64,000 nt of DNA from Rhodospirillaceae bacterium (GTDB taxonomy: Bacteria; Pseudomonadota; Alphaproteobacteria; UBA6615): NCBI GenBank assembly GCA_018702955.1, contig JABJEK010000038.1:1-64000 (forward strand), in the 5' to 3' direction. This document shows, piece after piece, positions 24,742-34,280 of the stretch. The notes under the pieces are model-generated. The model saw only the letters and a list, made by a program, of their open reading frames with translations. It was not told the origin of the DNA and did no database searches. How positions within the stretch are numbered: position 1 is the first letter of the stretch; each line of letters starts with the position of its first letter. Made by a program: the position numbers and the translations under genes.

Positions 24742-25512
24742 CTAGGTGTCCGCGCCCTGTTTCGCGACCTGAGCGACGATCTCGTTCGCGACATTCTGCA
24801 ACAAGACGCCAACGCGCTCGATCTTCGAATCATCGAGGCGCGCACGCGGGCCGCTCACCGCCAAGGCGCAGGCCGCACGCCCAAGAGGGTTGAGGACGGG
24901 TGCCGATACCGAGCGAATACCCGGTGAGCCCTCCTCATCATTGATCGAATAGCCGCGTTTCTTGATGTTCGTGAGGTCGCGCAGAAGGGATTCGACATCG
25001 GTAATCGTCTTGCCCGTATAGGCGCTCAAACGCGTATTCTTGTAGCTCGCGCGGACTTCATTGACCGGCCTGACCGACAGCAGCGCCTTGCCGAGGCTTG
25101 TCGCATGGGCATCGAAATAGGTGCCGATCTGGACGTCGGAGCGGTGCGCCCGCTCGGTGGAGACCCGGTCGGCAATAAACACCTGGATGCCTTCGAGGAA
25201 ACCAAGCGCGATCGTCTCGTCGACCTCGTGCGCCAGGGTCACAAGATACGGGTGCGCGTGATGGGTGATCCGCGCAACCATGTTCGACCGGTTTCCGAAC
25301 AGATGCGAGTTGTAACCGATCCAATAGCGGCGATCCTCGCCCTTGTAGGCATATCCCATGCCGCAGAGCACCTCGAGAAGCCGATGTGCGGTCGCCCGAT
25401 GCAGGCCCGTCGCCCGCGCCACGTCGGACACGGCCCGCCCCTTGGTGCTGTCACCCAGATACTCAAGAATTTGAAACCCGCGCTCGAGCGACTGGTTCTT
25501 GTAAGTGGCCAT
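24742..25512 (-). CDS. IclR family transcriptional regulator
   Basis: 256 residues: N-terminal helix-turn-helix (NQSLERGFQILEYLG; VSDVARATGLHRATAHRLLEVL) and C-terminal effector-binding domain (TYFDAHATSLGKALLS; GIRSVSAPVLNPLG). The ATG at 25512 is chosen because GGGGACG precedes it and homology begins there; the frame is open to 25545. Two Gfo/Idh/MocA dehydrogenase genes lie upstream on the same strand, so it may regulate sugar or polyol catabolism by them. A TGTCT-N9-AGACA inverted repeat at 25581-25599 is a candidate operator. Confidence 0.9.
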   Translation of the reverse strand: MATYKNQSLERGFQILEYLGDSTKGRAVSDVARATGLHRATAHRLLEVLCGMGYAYKGEDRRYWIGYNSHLFGNRSNMVARITHHAHPYLVTLAHEVDETIALGFLEGIQVFIADRVSTERAHRSDVQIGTYFDAHATSLGKALLSVRPVNEVRASYKNTRLSAYTGKTITDVESLLRDLTNIKKRGYSINDEEGSPGIRSVSAPVLNPLGRAACALAVSGPRARLDDSKIERVGVLLQNVANEIVAQVAKQGADT

Positions 25513-25580
25513 ACTTTCGTCCCCGTACCCCGGCCTGACAATCATGCGGCGGTTAGTTGTCGAATGTCAGATAACGAAGC

Positions 25581-25599
25581 TGTCTTGAAATATGAGACA
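25581..25599. promoter_or_regulatory. Inverted repeat TGTCT-N9-AGACA upstream of IclR gene
   Basis: TGTCT (25581-25585) and AGACA (25595-25599) flank TTGAAATATG-type AT-rich sequence. It is 70-90 bp before the IclR start, in the 132-bp gap after the Gfo/Idh gene. Probably an autoregulatory operator; this is inference from position and symmetry. Confidence 0.4.
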
Positions 25600-25644
25600 A
25601 AATCGACCGGGTTTCCAGTCGTCGGCGTCGTAACTTCTGCGCGC

Positions 25645-26679
25645 CTACCGCCGCACCGACAAGTCGACCGGCTCGCCGGTCTCGGCCGACAGATCGGCCG
25701 CCATCGTCACATCCATCACCAGACGCGCCTCGCGGGCGTTCGCCAGCACCGGCCGGTCGAGGGCGACGGCATCGATGAAGTGGTTTGTCTCGCTGACCAT
25801 CGCACCGGCAAAGACATGATCAACCGGCTCCCCGGGCATCGATGACAGCGGATAGCGTATGCCGTGTTCGGTCGTGTTGATGCTGATTTCACGGTGGGTA
25901 TCATCGACAGTCAGGGCGCCTTCGGTGCCGACGATCTCGATCCAGCTCTGTGAATATTGCGGATAACCAAGCGGCAGAACCCAGCCCGACCCGGCCGTGA
26001 TCGTGGTGCCGTCATCCATCGTCACCATGATCCACTGGTGGTCCGGCGTATCACTCACCTTGCTGAACAACTTGCCGGATTGCTGCGAATATACCTTCAC
26101 GGGCAGACGCGGCTGCAAACACCAGAGCAGGAAGTCGATCGAATGCGTGCCGCCCATGGCTGCCGGCGACATCCGGGATCGGCCTTTGATCTTGGCGCCG
26201 ATCTCGCGCGTGATGTTTCGGCTCACCAGGCAAGTCACGGGTTCGCCAATCCCGCCGGCCTTGATGGCCTTGTTGATATAGGCGTATTTCGGATCGAACC
26301 GGCGCGTGTAGCCGATTGCCAGCTTGAGGTTGCCGGCATCACACAATGCGATGGCCTCATCCGCCTCCTCCGGCGTCGGCGCCAAAGGCTTCTCGATCAA
26401 CACATGCTTGCCGGCCTCCAGCGTGGCGCGAACGATTGGAAAGCGTTGGGATTCCGGGGTCGACGCGATGATCACCGCGTCGATCTGCGGGCTCGACACC
26501 AACTCTTTCCAATCCTCGGTGACCCGGACCGCGTCCGTCTCGGCCGCAATTTCGGCCGCGCGCGCGGGATTGATTTCGGCCACGTGCAGTTCATCGACGA
26601 GCGGATGTACCGCGCACGCATTGGCCCGGATACCGCCGACCCACCCGGCGCCGATCACGCCGACATTGATCCGGTTCAT
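25645..26679 (-). CDS. Gfo/Idh/MocA family oxidoreductase, copy 1
   Basis: 344 residues. N-terminal Rossmann domain with VGVIGAGWVGGIRANA and the EKPLAPT motif whose Lys takes part in catalysis (near residue 95). The C-terminal alpha/beta domain forms the substrate pocket, with THSIDFLLW supplying the His of the active site. These NAD(P)-dependent enzymes oxidise or reduce sugars, inositols or sugar acids. It follows the second Gfo/Idh gene by 37 bases and precedes an IclR gene, suggesting an operon. The pair may catalyse sequential steps on a polyol. Confidence 0.9.
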   Translation of the reverse strand: MNRINVGVIGAGWVGGIRANACAVHPLVDELHVAEINPARAAEIAAETDAVRVTEDWKELVSSPQIDAVIIASTPESQRFPIVRATLEAGKHVLIEKPLAPTPEEADEAIALCDAGNLKLAIGYTRRFDPKYAYINKAIKAGGIGEPVTCLVSRNITREIGAKIKGRSRMSPAAMGGTHSIDFLLWCLQPRLPVKVYSQQSGKLFSKVSDTPDHQWIMVTMDDGTTITAGSGWVLPLGYPQYSQSWIEIVGTEGALTVDDTHREISINTTEHGIRYPLSSMPGEPVDHVFAGAMVSETNHFIDAVALDRPVLANAREARLVMDVTMAADLSAETGEPVDLSVRR

Positions 26680-26716
26680 CGCAAATACTCCGCGCTCATG
26701 TCTGTCCCGCCCGCGC

Positions 26717-27793
26717 TCAGTCCGGCAGCGCGACGGATTCGCCGGTGCGCGCGGCCTCTTCGATCGCCAGGGTCACCGCCAGGGTACGTCGCGCATCTCG
26801 CGGGGTGGTGTGCGGGCTCGGCCGGCCGGTCATCAGGTGATCGAGCCACGACCGGGTCTCGCTGGCCACGGCACCCCAATAATCCCCCACCGCGAAATCC
26901 GCTGCCGAGGTGGTCTGCATGAACATCATGTTGATGTTGTGATCGGGCACATAGCTGTGCGGCGCGCCGCGATCGGTGAACAGCAGGCTGTCCTTGTTGT
27001 CGGCGTCCAGCAGGATCACACCCTCATCGCCGATGATCTCGAAACGGGAACTCTGGCCGACCGTCGGATAGGTTGCGGGCAGGACATAGCTGACACCAAG
27101 ATTGACGACCGCGCCGTTCTCGAAGGTGATGATCGCCCAGGTCACGTCGGACGCCTTGTGTCCCATCGCCTTAAACACCTTCGACTGGGCACGGGCCACC
27201 ACTTCGACGGGGCGGATACCCTCGAGGAACCAGCACGCCATATCCACATAATAGGTCAGCACATCGTTCACCGGCGTGGCATCCGGCGCGCGCTCGAGGA
27301 TTTGCAGCAGCTGCGCGCGCGTATTGTAGACCCGGGACTGAATGCCCAGCACTTCGCCCACGCGGCCCTGCAGCAATTGCTCCTTCGCCAGCATCCATCG
27401 CCGGTCGTGGCGGCGCGAATAGCCGATCCGAAGCTCCGACCCCGTGCGGTCCGCCGCCTCGATAATGGCGTCGGCATCCTCGAGGGTCAGCGCGATCGGC
27501 TTCTCGACGAAGACCGCCTTCCCCGCCTCCAGGGCCTGGATTACCGCCTCGCGATGGTCATGCTCGGGGGTGGAAATAAACACCGCCCCGACGCGATCGT
27601 CGGTGATGGCCGCCAGGTTGTCGGTGGTGACGAGGTCCGCCCCCGTTCGCTGCGCCAGCACATCGGCCTGTTTCCGGCTCTTGTCGGAAAGCGCCAGAAA
27701 CCCGACGCCGGGGTGGGTAGAAGACAGGTTGGCCCGCAACGAACCAATGCGCCCGCAACCTATAACCGCCACACCGAGTGCGTCTTGCTGCAT
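26717..27793 (-). CDS. Gfo/Idh/MocA family oxidoreductase, copy 2
   Basis: 358 residues. Rossmann motif LGVAVIGCGRIGSLRANL and VEKPIALT active-site segment. The C-terminal domain contains NDVLTYYVDMACWFLEG, with Asp-His-type residues replaced relative to copy 1, so the substrate may differ. The start at 27793 has GGGGGAGA upstream; the frame is open to 27826. It is the first gene of a likely three-gene operon with copy 1 and IclR. Inositol-dehydrogenase-like in overall pattern, but no inositol operon is nearby. Confidence 0.9.
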   Translation of the reverse strand: MQQDALGVAVIGCGRIGSLRANLSSTHPGVGFLALSDKSRKQADVLAQRTGADLVTTDNLAAITDDRVGAVFISTPEHDHREAVIQALEAGKAVFVEKPIALTLEDADAIIEAADRTGSELRIGYSRRHDRRWMLAKEQLLQGRVGEVLGIQSRVYNTRAQLLQILERAPDATPVNDVLTYYVDMACWFLEGIRPVEVVARAQSKVFKAMGHKASDVTWAIITFENGAVVNLGVSYVLPATYPTVGQSSRFEIIGDEGVILLDADNKDSLLFTDRGAPHSYVPDHNINMMFMQTTSAADFAVGDYWGAVASETRSWLDHLMTGRPSPHTTPRDARRTLAVTLAIEEAARTGESVALPD

Positions 27794-27861
27794 GCCCACA
27801 GTCTCCCCCAAAAACCGGACCCTCACGTTCGCACCGGCCCGCGATACCGGTCAACGCCCGG

Positions 27862-27892
27862 AAATGAAAAGGCCGCCCCGATGGGGCGGCCC
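27862..27892 (-). terminator. Intrinsic terminator after the first LLM monooxygenase gene
   Basis: GGCCGCCCC (27871-27879) and GGGGCGGCC (27883-27891) form a perfect stem. On the minus strand it is followed by TTTTCATTT. It ends the 27918-29153 gene. Confidence 0.88.
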
Positions 27893-27917
27893 AATCAATC
27901 GCAATGTCGCGAATTCT

Positions 27918-29153
27918 TTATTCGGCTGCCGCCGACACAGGCTCGAAATCGGGAACCTCGAGCTCAGGCAGGATCTCGTTCATGAACAGCTGAAGCTCTT
28001 CCAGCATGTCTTCCTTGGGCTGCTGCGCCCAATGCCAGATCAACGTGATGTACTCACACGGTGCCTGGTCAAAGATCTTCTTCCAGCCCGCGACACATTC
28101 ATCGACAGTGCCACCGATGAAGAGCTGGGAATCCTTCATGCCCTGCACCAGTTCACTGTCGTCGCCCTGCGGGAATTGCGGGAAGAACGGACCGTAGAAG
28201 TTCTTGTAGATGTCGAGATCATACTCACGCAGCTTGCGATCGAAATCCTCCGACGTCTTGGTGACGTGCGGCCAGCGCACGAGGTTCTGGTTCTGACCGA
28301 GTTGAACATTGAACCCGGCTTCGTTCGCGACCTTCTGGTAGTAGCGTGTCATCTCGATCACGCCCTTGTCCGGCATGAAGTAGGTCGGGATGAAACCGTT
28401 GCGTGCGCAATAATCGATCGATGCCTGGCTCTTCGACGCCGCGATGAACACCGGCGGATGCGGCTTCTGATAGGGCTTCGGTACCACGCAGACGCGCTGG
28501 ACGCTGCCGTCCGGGCCGATTTCACCTTCGGCACCGGCATCGCGGGCGATTTCCCAGGCCGGATAACCCTCGACACCCGTCTCGTACGGATACGGCGCCT
28601 CGTAGAACTCGCCCTTCACCCGAACCGTCTCCTGGGTCCAGGCCTCGATCACCATGTTGACCCGTTCCTCGAAGATCTGCCGGTTTCGTTCGTCGGCATC
28701 GCTGCCGTCCGACACCGTGGCAGGAGAGTCCGACCACTGGCCCATCACATTGGCCCAGCGCGACTGGTAGCCGCGGGCGAAACCGACGAAGTATTTGCCC
28801 TTCGTCAGATGATCGAGGATCGCCGTCTCTTCGGCGACACGCAGCGGATCATGGGTCGCGGCGACATAGCCCAGCGCGCCCACATGGGCGTTCTCCACAA
28901 GGCTCGCCCAATAGGCGTTCAGGATGCCCGGGTTGGGGCCGACCTCGTAGCCTTCGGAATGGAAGTGATGCTCGATGGTGCCGAGGCCCCACACACCCAT
29001 CTTGTCCGCGGCCTTAACGATGTCGGTCCATTCGTGGACGATGCGGTGATACATCTCGTTGTCATTGCCGAGCGGGCGCTTGGCCTTGCGGTCTTCCTCG
29101 CCGTCGGATGGGAACATCGGATAGAGCTGAACAATTACCTTGGGTTTAGCCAT
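27918..29153 (-). CDS. LLM class flavin-dependent oxidoreductase, copy 1
   Basis: 411 residues of the bacterial-luciferase-like TIM-barrel fold. The blocks WGLGTIEHHFHSEGYEVGPNP (N-terminal barrel), YFVGFARGYQSRW, and VVPKPYQKPHPPVFIAA are typical of the alkanal-monooxygenase branch. It would use reduced flavin and oxygen to oxidise an organic substrate, with the flavin supplied by a separate reductase. Start at 29153 by homology with copy 2 (MAKPKVIVQLYPMFPSDGEE). It is paralogous to the 29339 gene over its whole length. A separate terminator follows each copy, so each is its own unit. Confidence 0.91.
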   Translation of the reverse strand: MAKPKVIVQLYPMFPSDGEEDRKAKRPLGNDNEMYHRIVHEWTDIVKAADKMGVWGLGTIEHHFHSEGYEVGPNPGILNAYWASLVENAHVGALGYVAATHDPLRVAEETAILDHLTKGKYFVGFARGYQSRWANVMGQWSDSPATVSDGSDADERNRQIFEERVNMVIEAWTQETVRVKGEFYEAPYPYETGVEGYPAWEIARDAGAEGEIGPDGSVQRVCVVPKPYQKPHPPVFIAASKSQASIDYCARNGFIPTYFMPDKGVIEMTRYYQKVANEAGFNVQLGQNQNLVRWPHVTKTSEDFDRKLREYDLDIYKNFYGPFFPQFPQGDDSELVQGMKDSQLFIGGTVDECVAGWKKIFDQAPCEYITLIWHWAQQPKEDMLEELQLFMNEILPELEVPDFEPVSAAAE

Positions 29154-29279
29154 TTGGAGCACCTGTAAGAATGATTCAAAGACGCATTCGCGCGAAGTGA
29201 GGCGCGACCCTAACCATTCGCGCTTGTCTCGACCAATAATAGGAAACAATAACTTCTATACAGAATATCTATATGAAAA

Positions 29280-29306
29280 CCCCGCCGCTGAATACCAGCG
29301 ACGGGG
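29280..29306 (-). terminator. Intrinsic terminator after the second LLM monooxygenase gene
   Basis: CCCCGCCGCTG (29280-29290) and CAGCGACGGGG (29296-29306) form a stem with one mismatch and a five-base loop. The minus-strand tail is TTTTCAT. Confidence 0.85.
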
Positions 29307-29338
29307 CTTGATACGCGCCTTGTATCGGCGAGAAGAGT

Positions 29339-30580
29339 TTACTCTGCGGCCACAGCCGGGATCGGCTCAAAATCCGGAATTTCGAGTTCCGGCAGCACCT
29401 TGTCCATGAACAGCTGCAATTCCTCCATCATCACTTCCTTGGGCACCTGGGCCCAGTGCCAGATCAGCGTGATGTATTCGGAGGGCACCTGATCGAAGAG
29501 TTCTTTCCACTGTCGGATCGATTCCTCGACGGTCCCACCAATGAAGATGCCGGACTCCTCCATGCTCGACAGATACTCGGATTCATCCGCACTCTGCGGG
29601 AATTGCGGGAAAAACGGCCCGTAGAAGTTCTTGTAGATATCCAGATCATAGTCACGCAGCCGCTGGAGATACTCCTCGCGCGTTTTCGTGATATGCGGCC
29701 AGCGCACGATGTTCTGGTTCTGGCCGAGCGCGTAGTCGACCCCGTGCTTCGCGCCTTCCTCGACATACAGATTGGCCATCTCGACGAAGCTCAGCGTGTG
29801 CATGAAATAGGTCGGAATGAACCGGTTCCGGGCACAAAACTGAATCGATTCCGGGCTCTTTGACGCCGCCACCATGACCGGCGGATGCGGCCTCTGGTAG
29901 GGCTTCGGTACCACGCAAACCCGGCGTATGTTGCCCTGCTCGTCGACTTCGCCTATGGCGCCGGCCTCACGGGTGATTTCCCGGGCCGGGTAGTTCTGAA
30001 CCCCCGTATCCTTGGGAAAAGGCGCCTTGTAATGATCGCCGTCGAACTCGATCGATTCCTGCGTCCAGGCCGCGATCACCTGCTCGACACGTTCCTCGAA
30101 GACCTTGCGGTTGAAGTGATCGGCCTCGCTCTTGTCCGAAACCGTCGCCTCCGCGCCCGAGAACTGGCCCAGGATATTCGTCCAGCGCGCCTGGTAGCCG
30201 CGGGCAAAACCGACGAAGAACTTACCGTCGCACATGTGATCGATGATCGCGGTTTCCTCGGCCACCCGGATCGGATCCTGGGTCGCCACGACGTAACCGA
30301 GCGCGCCGATATTGGCGTTCTTCACCAGGGTGGACCAGCGCGCGTTCAACACACCGGGATTGGGACCGACTTCGTAGCCTTCCGAATGAAGGTGATGCTC
30401 GATCGTGCCGAGCCCCCAAACCCCCATCTCGTCGGCCTCGACGACCACCTCGTCCCATTCGTGCAGGATCTTGTTGTACATCTCGGAATTGTTTCCCAGA
30501 GGGCGCTGAGCCTTGCGGCCCTCCTCACCATCCGACGGGAACATTGGATACAGCTGCAGAATTACTTTCGGTAACGCCAT
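29339..30580 (-). CDS. LLM class flavin-dependent oxidoreductase, copy 2
   Basis: 413 residues, collinear with copy 1 (IEHHLHSEGYEVGPNPG, FFVGFARGYQARW, CVVPKPYQRPHPPVMVAAS). The barrel and C-terminal ends (ELQLFMDKVLPELEIPDFEP) are both complete, so both copies look active. GAGGGAAA precedes the ATG at 30580. It is divergent from a LysR gene at 30730, the classic layout for LysR control. The substrate could be an alkanal, alkanesulfonate or long-chain compound, but no discriminating motif is visible. Confidence 0.91.
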   Translation of the reverse strand: MALPKVILQLYPMFPSDGEEGRKAQRPLGNNSEMYNKILHEWDEVVVEADEMGVWGLGTIEHHLHSEGYEVGPNPGVLNARWSTLVKNANIGALGYVVATQDPIRVAEETAIIDHMCDGKFFVGFARGYQARWTNILGQFSGAEATVSDKSEADHFNRKVFEERVEQVIAAWTQESIEFDGDHYKAPFPKDTGVQNYPAREITREAGAIGEVDEQGNIRRVCVVPKPYQRPHPPVMVAASKSPESIQFCARNRFIPTYFMHTLSFVEMANLYVEEGAKHGVDYALGQNQNIVRWPHITKTREEYLQRLRDYDLDIYKNFYGPFFPQFPQSADESEYLSSMEESGIFIGGTVEESIRQWKELFDQVPSEYITLIWHWAQVPKEVMMEELQLFMDKVLPELEIPDFEPIPAVAAE

Positions 30581-30729
30581 TTGAATTTCCCTCATCCCAT
30601 AATTGACCAAGAACCAACCGCACCAATGCGATGGCCACCTGAACGACGAGAGAAACCCTAAAAATTTTATGGGATATGCGCTAATAGTAAGGTTCGATAC
30701 TTTTTATAGCTTCCGAATATAGGGCAGCC

Positions 30730-31656
30730 ATGGACCTTCGCCAGATTCGTTCCTTCGTCGCGGCCTACGAAGAAGGCAGCATCAATCGCGCGGCGAATCG
30801 TCTGAACACCGCACAACCGAGCCTCAGCGTGCAGTTACGTAGTCTCGAAGAATCCCTCGGCGTGAGCCTTTTTGAAAGGCACCCGCGCGGCGTACGCGCA
30901 ACGCCGGAAGGCAACCGTTTCTATGAGCACTGCCTGGGTATTCTGGGGAGTGTCGAAAATGCCGAACAGGATATGCACGACTGGTCCCACGGTGATTCGG
31001 GTTCTCTCCACATCGGCCTGATCCCGACAGTCACCAAAGGCGCGCTACCGCACATCCTGCCCGATTTTACGGCCGACCTGCCCAACGTACAGATACGTGT
31101 CGTCGAGGCGTTTAGCGGCACGCTGACCGATTGGGTGGTCGACGGCCAGCTCGACTTCGCGGTCGTCACACGTCCGGCCAGCCAGACCGGCCTGGAAATG
31201 CGGGTGCTGTCGACCGAACAACTGGCGCTGGTATCGGGGCCGCGCAGCAGTTTCGAACATCTTCGGCCCGTCAAACTGCACGAGTTGCCCCCGATCAAAC
31301 TCGTCATGCCCTCCCCGCAACACAGCCTGCGCAGCATGCTCGAGCAGTACATCCAACTGGGGAACATATCGGTCGAAAACCTGATCGAAATGGATGGCCT
31401 CTTCGGCGAGCTGGATTTCATTCGCAACTCGGACTGGTCGGCAATTCTCCCCATCTCGACCGTGATCGCCGACCTTGGAAAGGGAGAATTGGTCGTCAAT
31501 CCGATTGTCGAACCGCTCACGACCTTCGAGTTTTTCCTGGTGCATCAGACCCGCCACCCCCTGCGCCAACCCGCGCGCGAACTCGTGGGACGCCTGGAAT
31601 CCACCCTGCAAGGGAATGCCGCCGCGTGGCGGAAGCTGACGGATTCCGATGCCTAA
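30730..31656 (+). CDS. LysR family transcriptional regulator, copy 1
   Basis: 308 residues. The N-terminal helix-turn-helix (MDLRQIRSFVAAYEEGSINRAANRLNTAQPSLSVQLRSLEE, read in overlapping parts) is standard, with a two-lobed periplasmic-binding-protein-like effector domain from about 90. It is divergent from the LLM monooxygenase gene at 29339 and probably controls it. The next gene is a closely related LysR. The 150-bp divergent gap is AT-rich near the start (30661-30720) but I could not define a T-N11-A box with confidence. Confidence 0.9.
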   Translation: MDLRQIRSFVAAYEEGSINRAANRLNTAQPSLSVQLRSLEESLGVSLFERHPRGVRATPEGNRFYEHCLGILGSVENAEQDMHDWSHGDSGSLHIGLIPTVTKGALPHILPDFTADLPNVQIRVVEAFSGTLTDWVVDGQLDFAVVTRPASQTGLEMRVLSTEQLALVSGPRSSFEHLRPVKLHELPPIKLVMPSPQHSLRSMLEQYIQLGNISVENLIEMDGLFGELDFIRNSDWSAILPISTVIADLGKGELVVNPIVEPLTTFEFFLVHQTRHPLRQPARELVGRLESTLQGNAAAWRKLTDSDA

Positions 31657-31728
31657 CTCGTACCGGCCGGCACTTGGGCACCATAAAGGCTTGTTATAGC
31701 TGCAGCGCCTCGCCAAGCTGTTTGAGTT

Positions 31729-32652
31729 ATGGATTTCCGTCAGCTTGAACAGTTCGTCGCCGTTTACGAGGAAGGCAGCTTCTCGCGCGCCGCACGGCGT
31801 GCGAACTGCACCCAGCCCGGGCTTTCCGTGCAGATCCGGAACCTCGAAAACGAGCTGGGTGTATCTCTTTTCACCCGCAACCGGCGCGGTGTGCAGCCGA
31901 CCGTCGCGGGCAAACGCCTGTATGCCCGCGGGCTTTCGATCCTCAACTCGGTGGCCGACACCGAGATGGCGGTCCGAGAGCTGGCGGGCAACGTCACGGG
32001 CGCGATCACGGCCGGCACCGTCCCGTCGGTCTCTCGCAGCGCACTGCCCGCAGCACTCTCGCGGTTCACCGAAGCCTATCCCGATGTGGAACTGACCCTC
32101 GACGAGGCCTATGGCGGCACCCTGACCGAACGCGTGGCCGCAGGAGAGCTGGATTTCGCCGTGGTGACCAGTGCTGTAAAACACGAAGGCATAGAGGTAA
32201 CGTTGCTCGCCGAGCATGAACTGGCACTCGTTTCAGGCCCGGGATCCGGACTTCGGCCCTTCGAACGGATCCGGTTGCAGGATTTGCCGCCCCTGCGCCT
32301 GGTCCTCCCGACCCAACGCCATGCGATCCGGCGCATGATCGACAGCCAGATCGCGCGCGCCGAACTGACCGTGGACGCGATGATCGAATCCGACGGCCTC
32401 AACACCACGCTCGAGTATATTCGCCATTCCGGATGGTCCACGCTGACTGCGGTAGCCTCGGTCATCGACGCAGCGGATACCGGCGCGCTGATCATTAATC
32501 CGATCGTGCGTCCCAAGGCGCCCGTGGAGTATTATCTGGTGCGCCAGACGCGGCGGCCGCTGACCGGCGCGGCGGCGCGTTTCGTAGACCTGTTGCGCGA
32601 GGAACTCGCCGCGATCATGGGGCGTTGGAAAGAATTGTCGAACAATAAATAG
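31729..32652 (+). CDS. LysR family transcriptional regulator, copy 2
   Basis: 307 residues, same design as copy 1 (MDFRQLEQFVAVYEEGSF, RRANCTQPGLSVQIRNLE). The effector domains share GTLTERVAAGELDFAVVTS-like segments with copy 1. It is followed after 33 bases by an SDR gene and then a TauE/SafE permease, so it may head or control that operon. It has no obvious ribosome site; the gap to copy 1 is 72 bp. It probably arose by duplication of its neighbour. Confidence 0.9.
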   Translation: MDFRQLEQFVAVYEEGSFSRAARRANCTQPGLSVQIRNLENELGVSLFTRNRRGVQPTVAGKRLYARGLSILNSVADTEMAVRELAGNVTGAITAGTVPSVSRSALPAALSRFTEAYPDVELTLDEAYGGTLTERVAAGELDFAVVTSAVKHEGIEVTLLAEHELALVSGPGSGLRPFERIRLQDLPPLRLVLPTQRHAIRRMIDSQIARAELTVDAMIESDGLNTTLEYIRHSGWSTLTAVASVIDAADTGALIINPIVRPKAPVEYYLVRQTRRPLTGAAARFVDLLREELAAIMGRWKELSNNK

Positions 32653-32685
32653 TGTTTATAATTAGTAATTTAGGGGATTAACTTC

Positions 32686-33462
32686 ATGTCGAACGGAATC
32701 GACGCCCAGCGGGTAATTGTAACCGCCGGCGGCTCGGGCATCGGTCGCGCAATCGTCGACCGTTTCGTGGCCGGCGGCGCGCGGGTGCACACCTGCGACG
32801 TACAGCAAGAACTCCTCGATGGCGTCATTGCCAGCGATGACCGTATAAGCGGCAGCCTCGCCGACGTGGGAGAGCCGAAAGACGTCGAGGAAATGGTCGC
32901 CGCCGCAGTCGAGGTGATGGGCGGGATCGACGTGCTGGTGAACAATGCCGGTATCGGCGGCCCACGTGCAGCACTCGAAGACATCTCCTACGCCGATTGG
33001 GACCGCACGATCGGGGTCAATTTGAACGGCATGTTCTACTGCATCAAGAACGTCGCCCCCCACATGAAGGCCCAGAAATCAGGCTGTATCGTCAACATCT
33101 CGACCGCGTCGGCCAAGGTGGCCCTGCCCATGCGCTCGCCCTATGTGGCGTCGAAGGTCGGCGTGCTGGGGCTGTCCCACACCGTGGCGCGCGAATACGG
33201 CCCGTTTGGTATCCGCTGCAACACGATCCTGCCGGGCTTGATCGACAACGCGCGCGGCCGGGGGATCGTCGCCAACCAAGCCGCCGAGCGCGGCATCTCC
33301 GTCGAAGAGCGCGAGGCGGAGTTCCTCGAATTCATCTCGCTCAAATGCTGGATCGACCCCACGGAAGTCGGCGATCTCGCGGTGTTCCTGGCATCCGACG
33401 CCGGCCGGCACATCACCGGCCAGGAAATCGGCATGGACGGCAACGTCGAGTGGGAAATTTAG
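32686..33462 (+). CDS. SDR family oxidoreductase
   Basis: 258 residues. TAGGSGIGRAIVDRF cofactor motif, NNAGIGG, and active-site Tyr-xxx-Lys in SPYVASK. The position 13 residues before this Tyr is Thr (NISTASA), where most SDRs have Ser; Thr is tolerated in some families. The C-terminus has GQEIGMDGNVEWEI. AGGGGATT lies upstream of the ATG. It is co-directional with LysR-2 and the TauE/SafE gene 21 bases downstream. Confidence 0.9.
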   Translation: MSNGIDAQRVIVTAGGSGIGRAIVDRFVAGGARVHTCDVQQELLDGVIASDDRISGSLADVGEPKDVEEMVAAAVEVMGGIDVLVNNAGIGGPRAALEDISYADWDRTIGVNLNGMFYCIKNVAPHMKAQKSGCIVNISTASAKVALPMRSPYVASKVGVLGLSHTVAREYGPFGIRCNTILPGLIDNARGRGIVANQAAERGISVEEREAEFLEFISLKCWIDPTEVGDLAVFLASDAGRHITGQEIGMDGNVEWEI

Positions 33463-33483
33463 GGCCGAAGGCCCAACACCAAC

Positions 33484-34239
33484 ATGCCCCTGCTTGATTT
33501 AACCCCGTTCCAGTATGCCTTCGCGTTTTTCGCCCTCTTCCTGGGCGGCGCGGTGAAAGGCACGGTCGGGCTGGGCATGAAGATCGTGGTGCTGGGCCTG
33601 CTGGCGACCATCGTCGAGCTGCCCGTGGCGATCGCGATCATCATTCTGCCGGCCGTCACCACCAACATCTGGCAGGTGTTCGGCGGCCCGCCACTTCGCG
33701 AGACCCTGCGGCGCACCTGGAGCCTGTTCGTGATGGTCTGCGTCGGCGTGTGGTTCGGCACCGAGATTCTCGCCGCCTCGAACCCCGCACATCTGGCCGT
33801 CCTTCTGGGCATTCTGCTGATCATCTATGCCGCCTACGCGCTGTTCACGCCGCGCATTCCGTCGCCCGGGCGCCACGAGACGTGGATGTCGCCGGTCATC
33901 GGCGGAATTACGGGGATTGTCGGGGGCATGACCGGGTCCGACGTCATGCCCGGCGTACCCTATATGCAGGCGATCGGGCTCTCGCGCGACATGCTGATCC
34001 AGGCGATGGGAATCCTGTTCCTGCTCGGCTCCACGATGATCGCGATCTCCTTCACCTACCGGGGACTCCTGACGGCCGAAATCGGCGTCGCGTCGGCGCT
34101 TGGGTCACTGCCCACGCTCGGCGGCTACTATCTGGGTGCCAAGGTCCGCAGCCGCATCCCCGAGGCGCAGTTCCGCAAACTGCTGCTGGCCGCGCTTTTC
34201 CTGCTGGGTATCTACATCGTGATGACCAACCTGACCTGA
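33484..34239 (+). CDS. TauE/SafE family sulfite/organic anion exporter permease
   Basis: 251 residues with about eight hydrophobic helices and the duplicated Gly-rich motif of the family (GGAVKGTVGLGMKIV near 18 and GGITGIVGGMTGSD near 140). Members export sulfite, sulfoacetate or other anions, mostly in sulfonate metabolism. The start codon overlaps closely with the SDR stop (21-base gap), so they are one operon. If the adjacent SDR and monooxygenases act on sulfonates, exporting sulfite would fit; this is inference. Confidence 0.9.
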   Translation: MPLLDLTPFQYAFAFFALFLGGAVKGTVGLGMKIVVLGLLATIVELPVAIAIIILPAVTTNIWQVFGGPPLRETLRRTWSLFVMVCVGVWFGTEILAASNPAHLAVLLGILLIIYAAYALFTPRIPSPGRHETWMSPVIGGITGIVGGMTGSDVMPGVPYMQAIGLSRDMLIQAMGILFLLGSTMIAISFTYRGLLTAEIGVASALGSLPTLGGYYLGAKVRSRIPEAQFRKLLLAALFLLGIYIVMTNLT

Positions 34240-34280
34240 AGCTGCGCTTCGGAATTGCGTTTGGGATCGGAATCACTATA

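Noticed and set aside
26324-29168. Two long plus-strand frames of over 550 codons
   Set aside because: They are antisense to the Gfo/Idh and LLM genes and are low-information Arg/His-rich translations.
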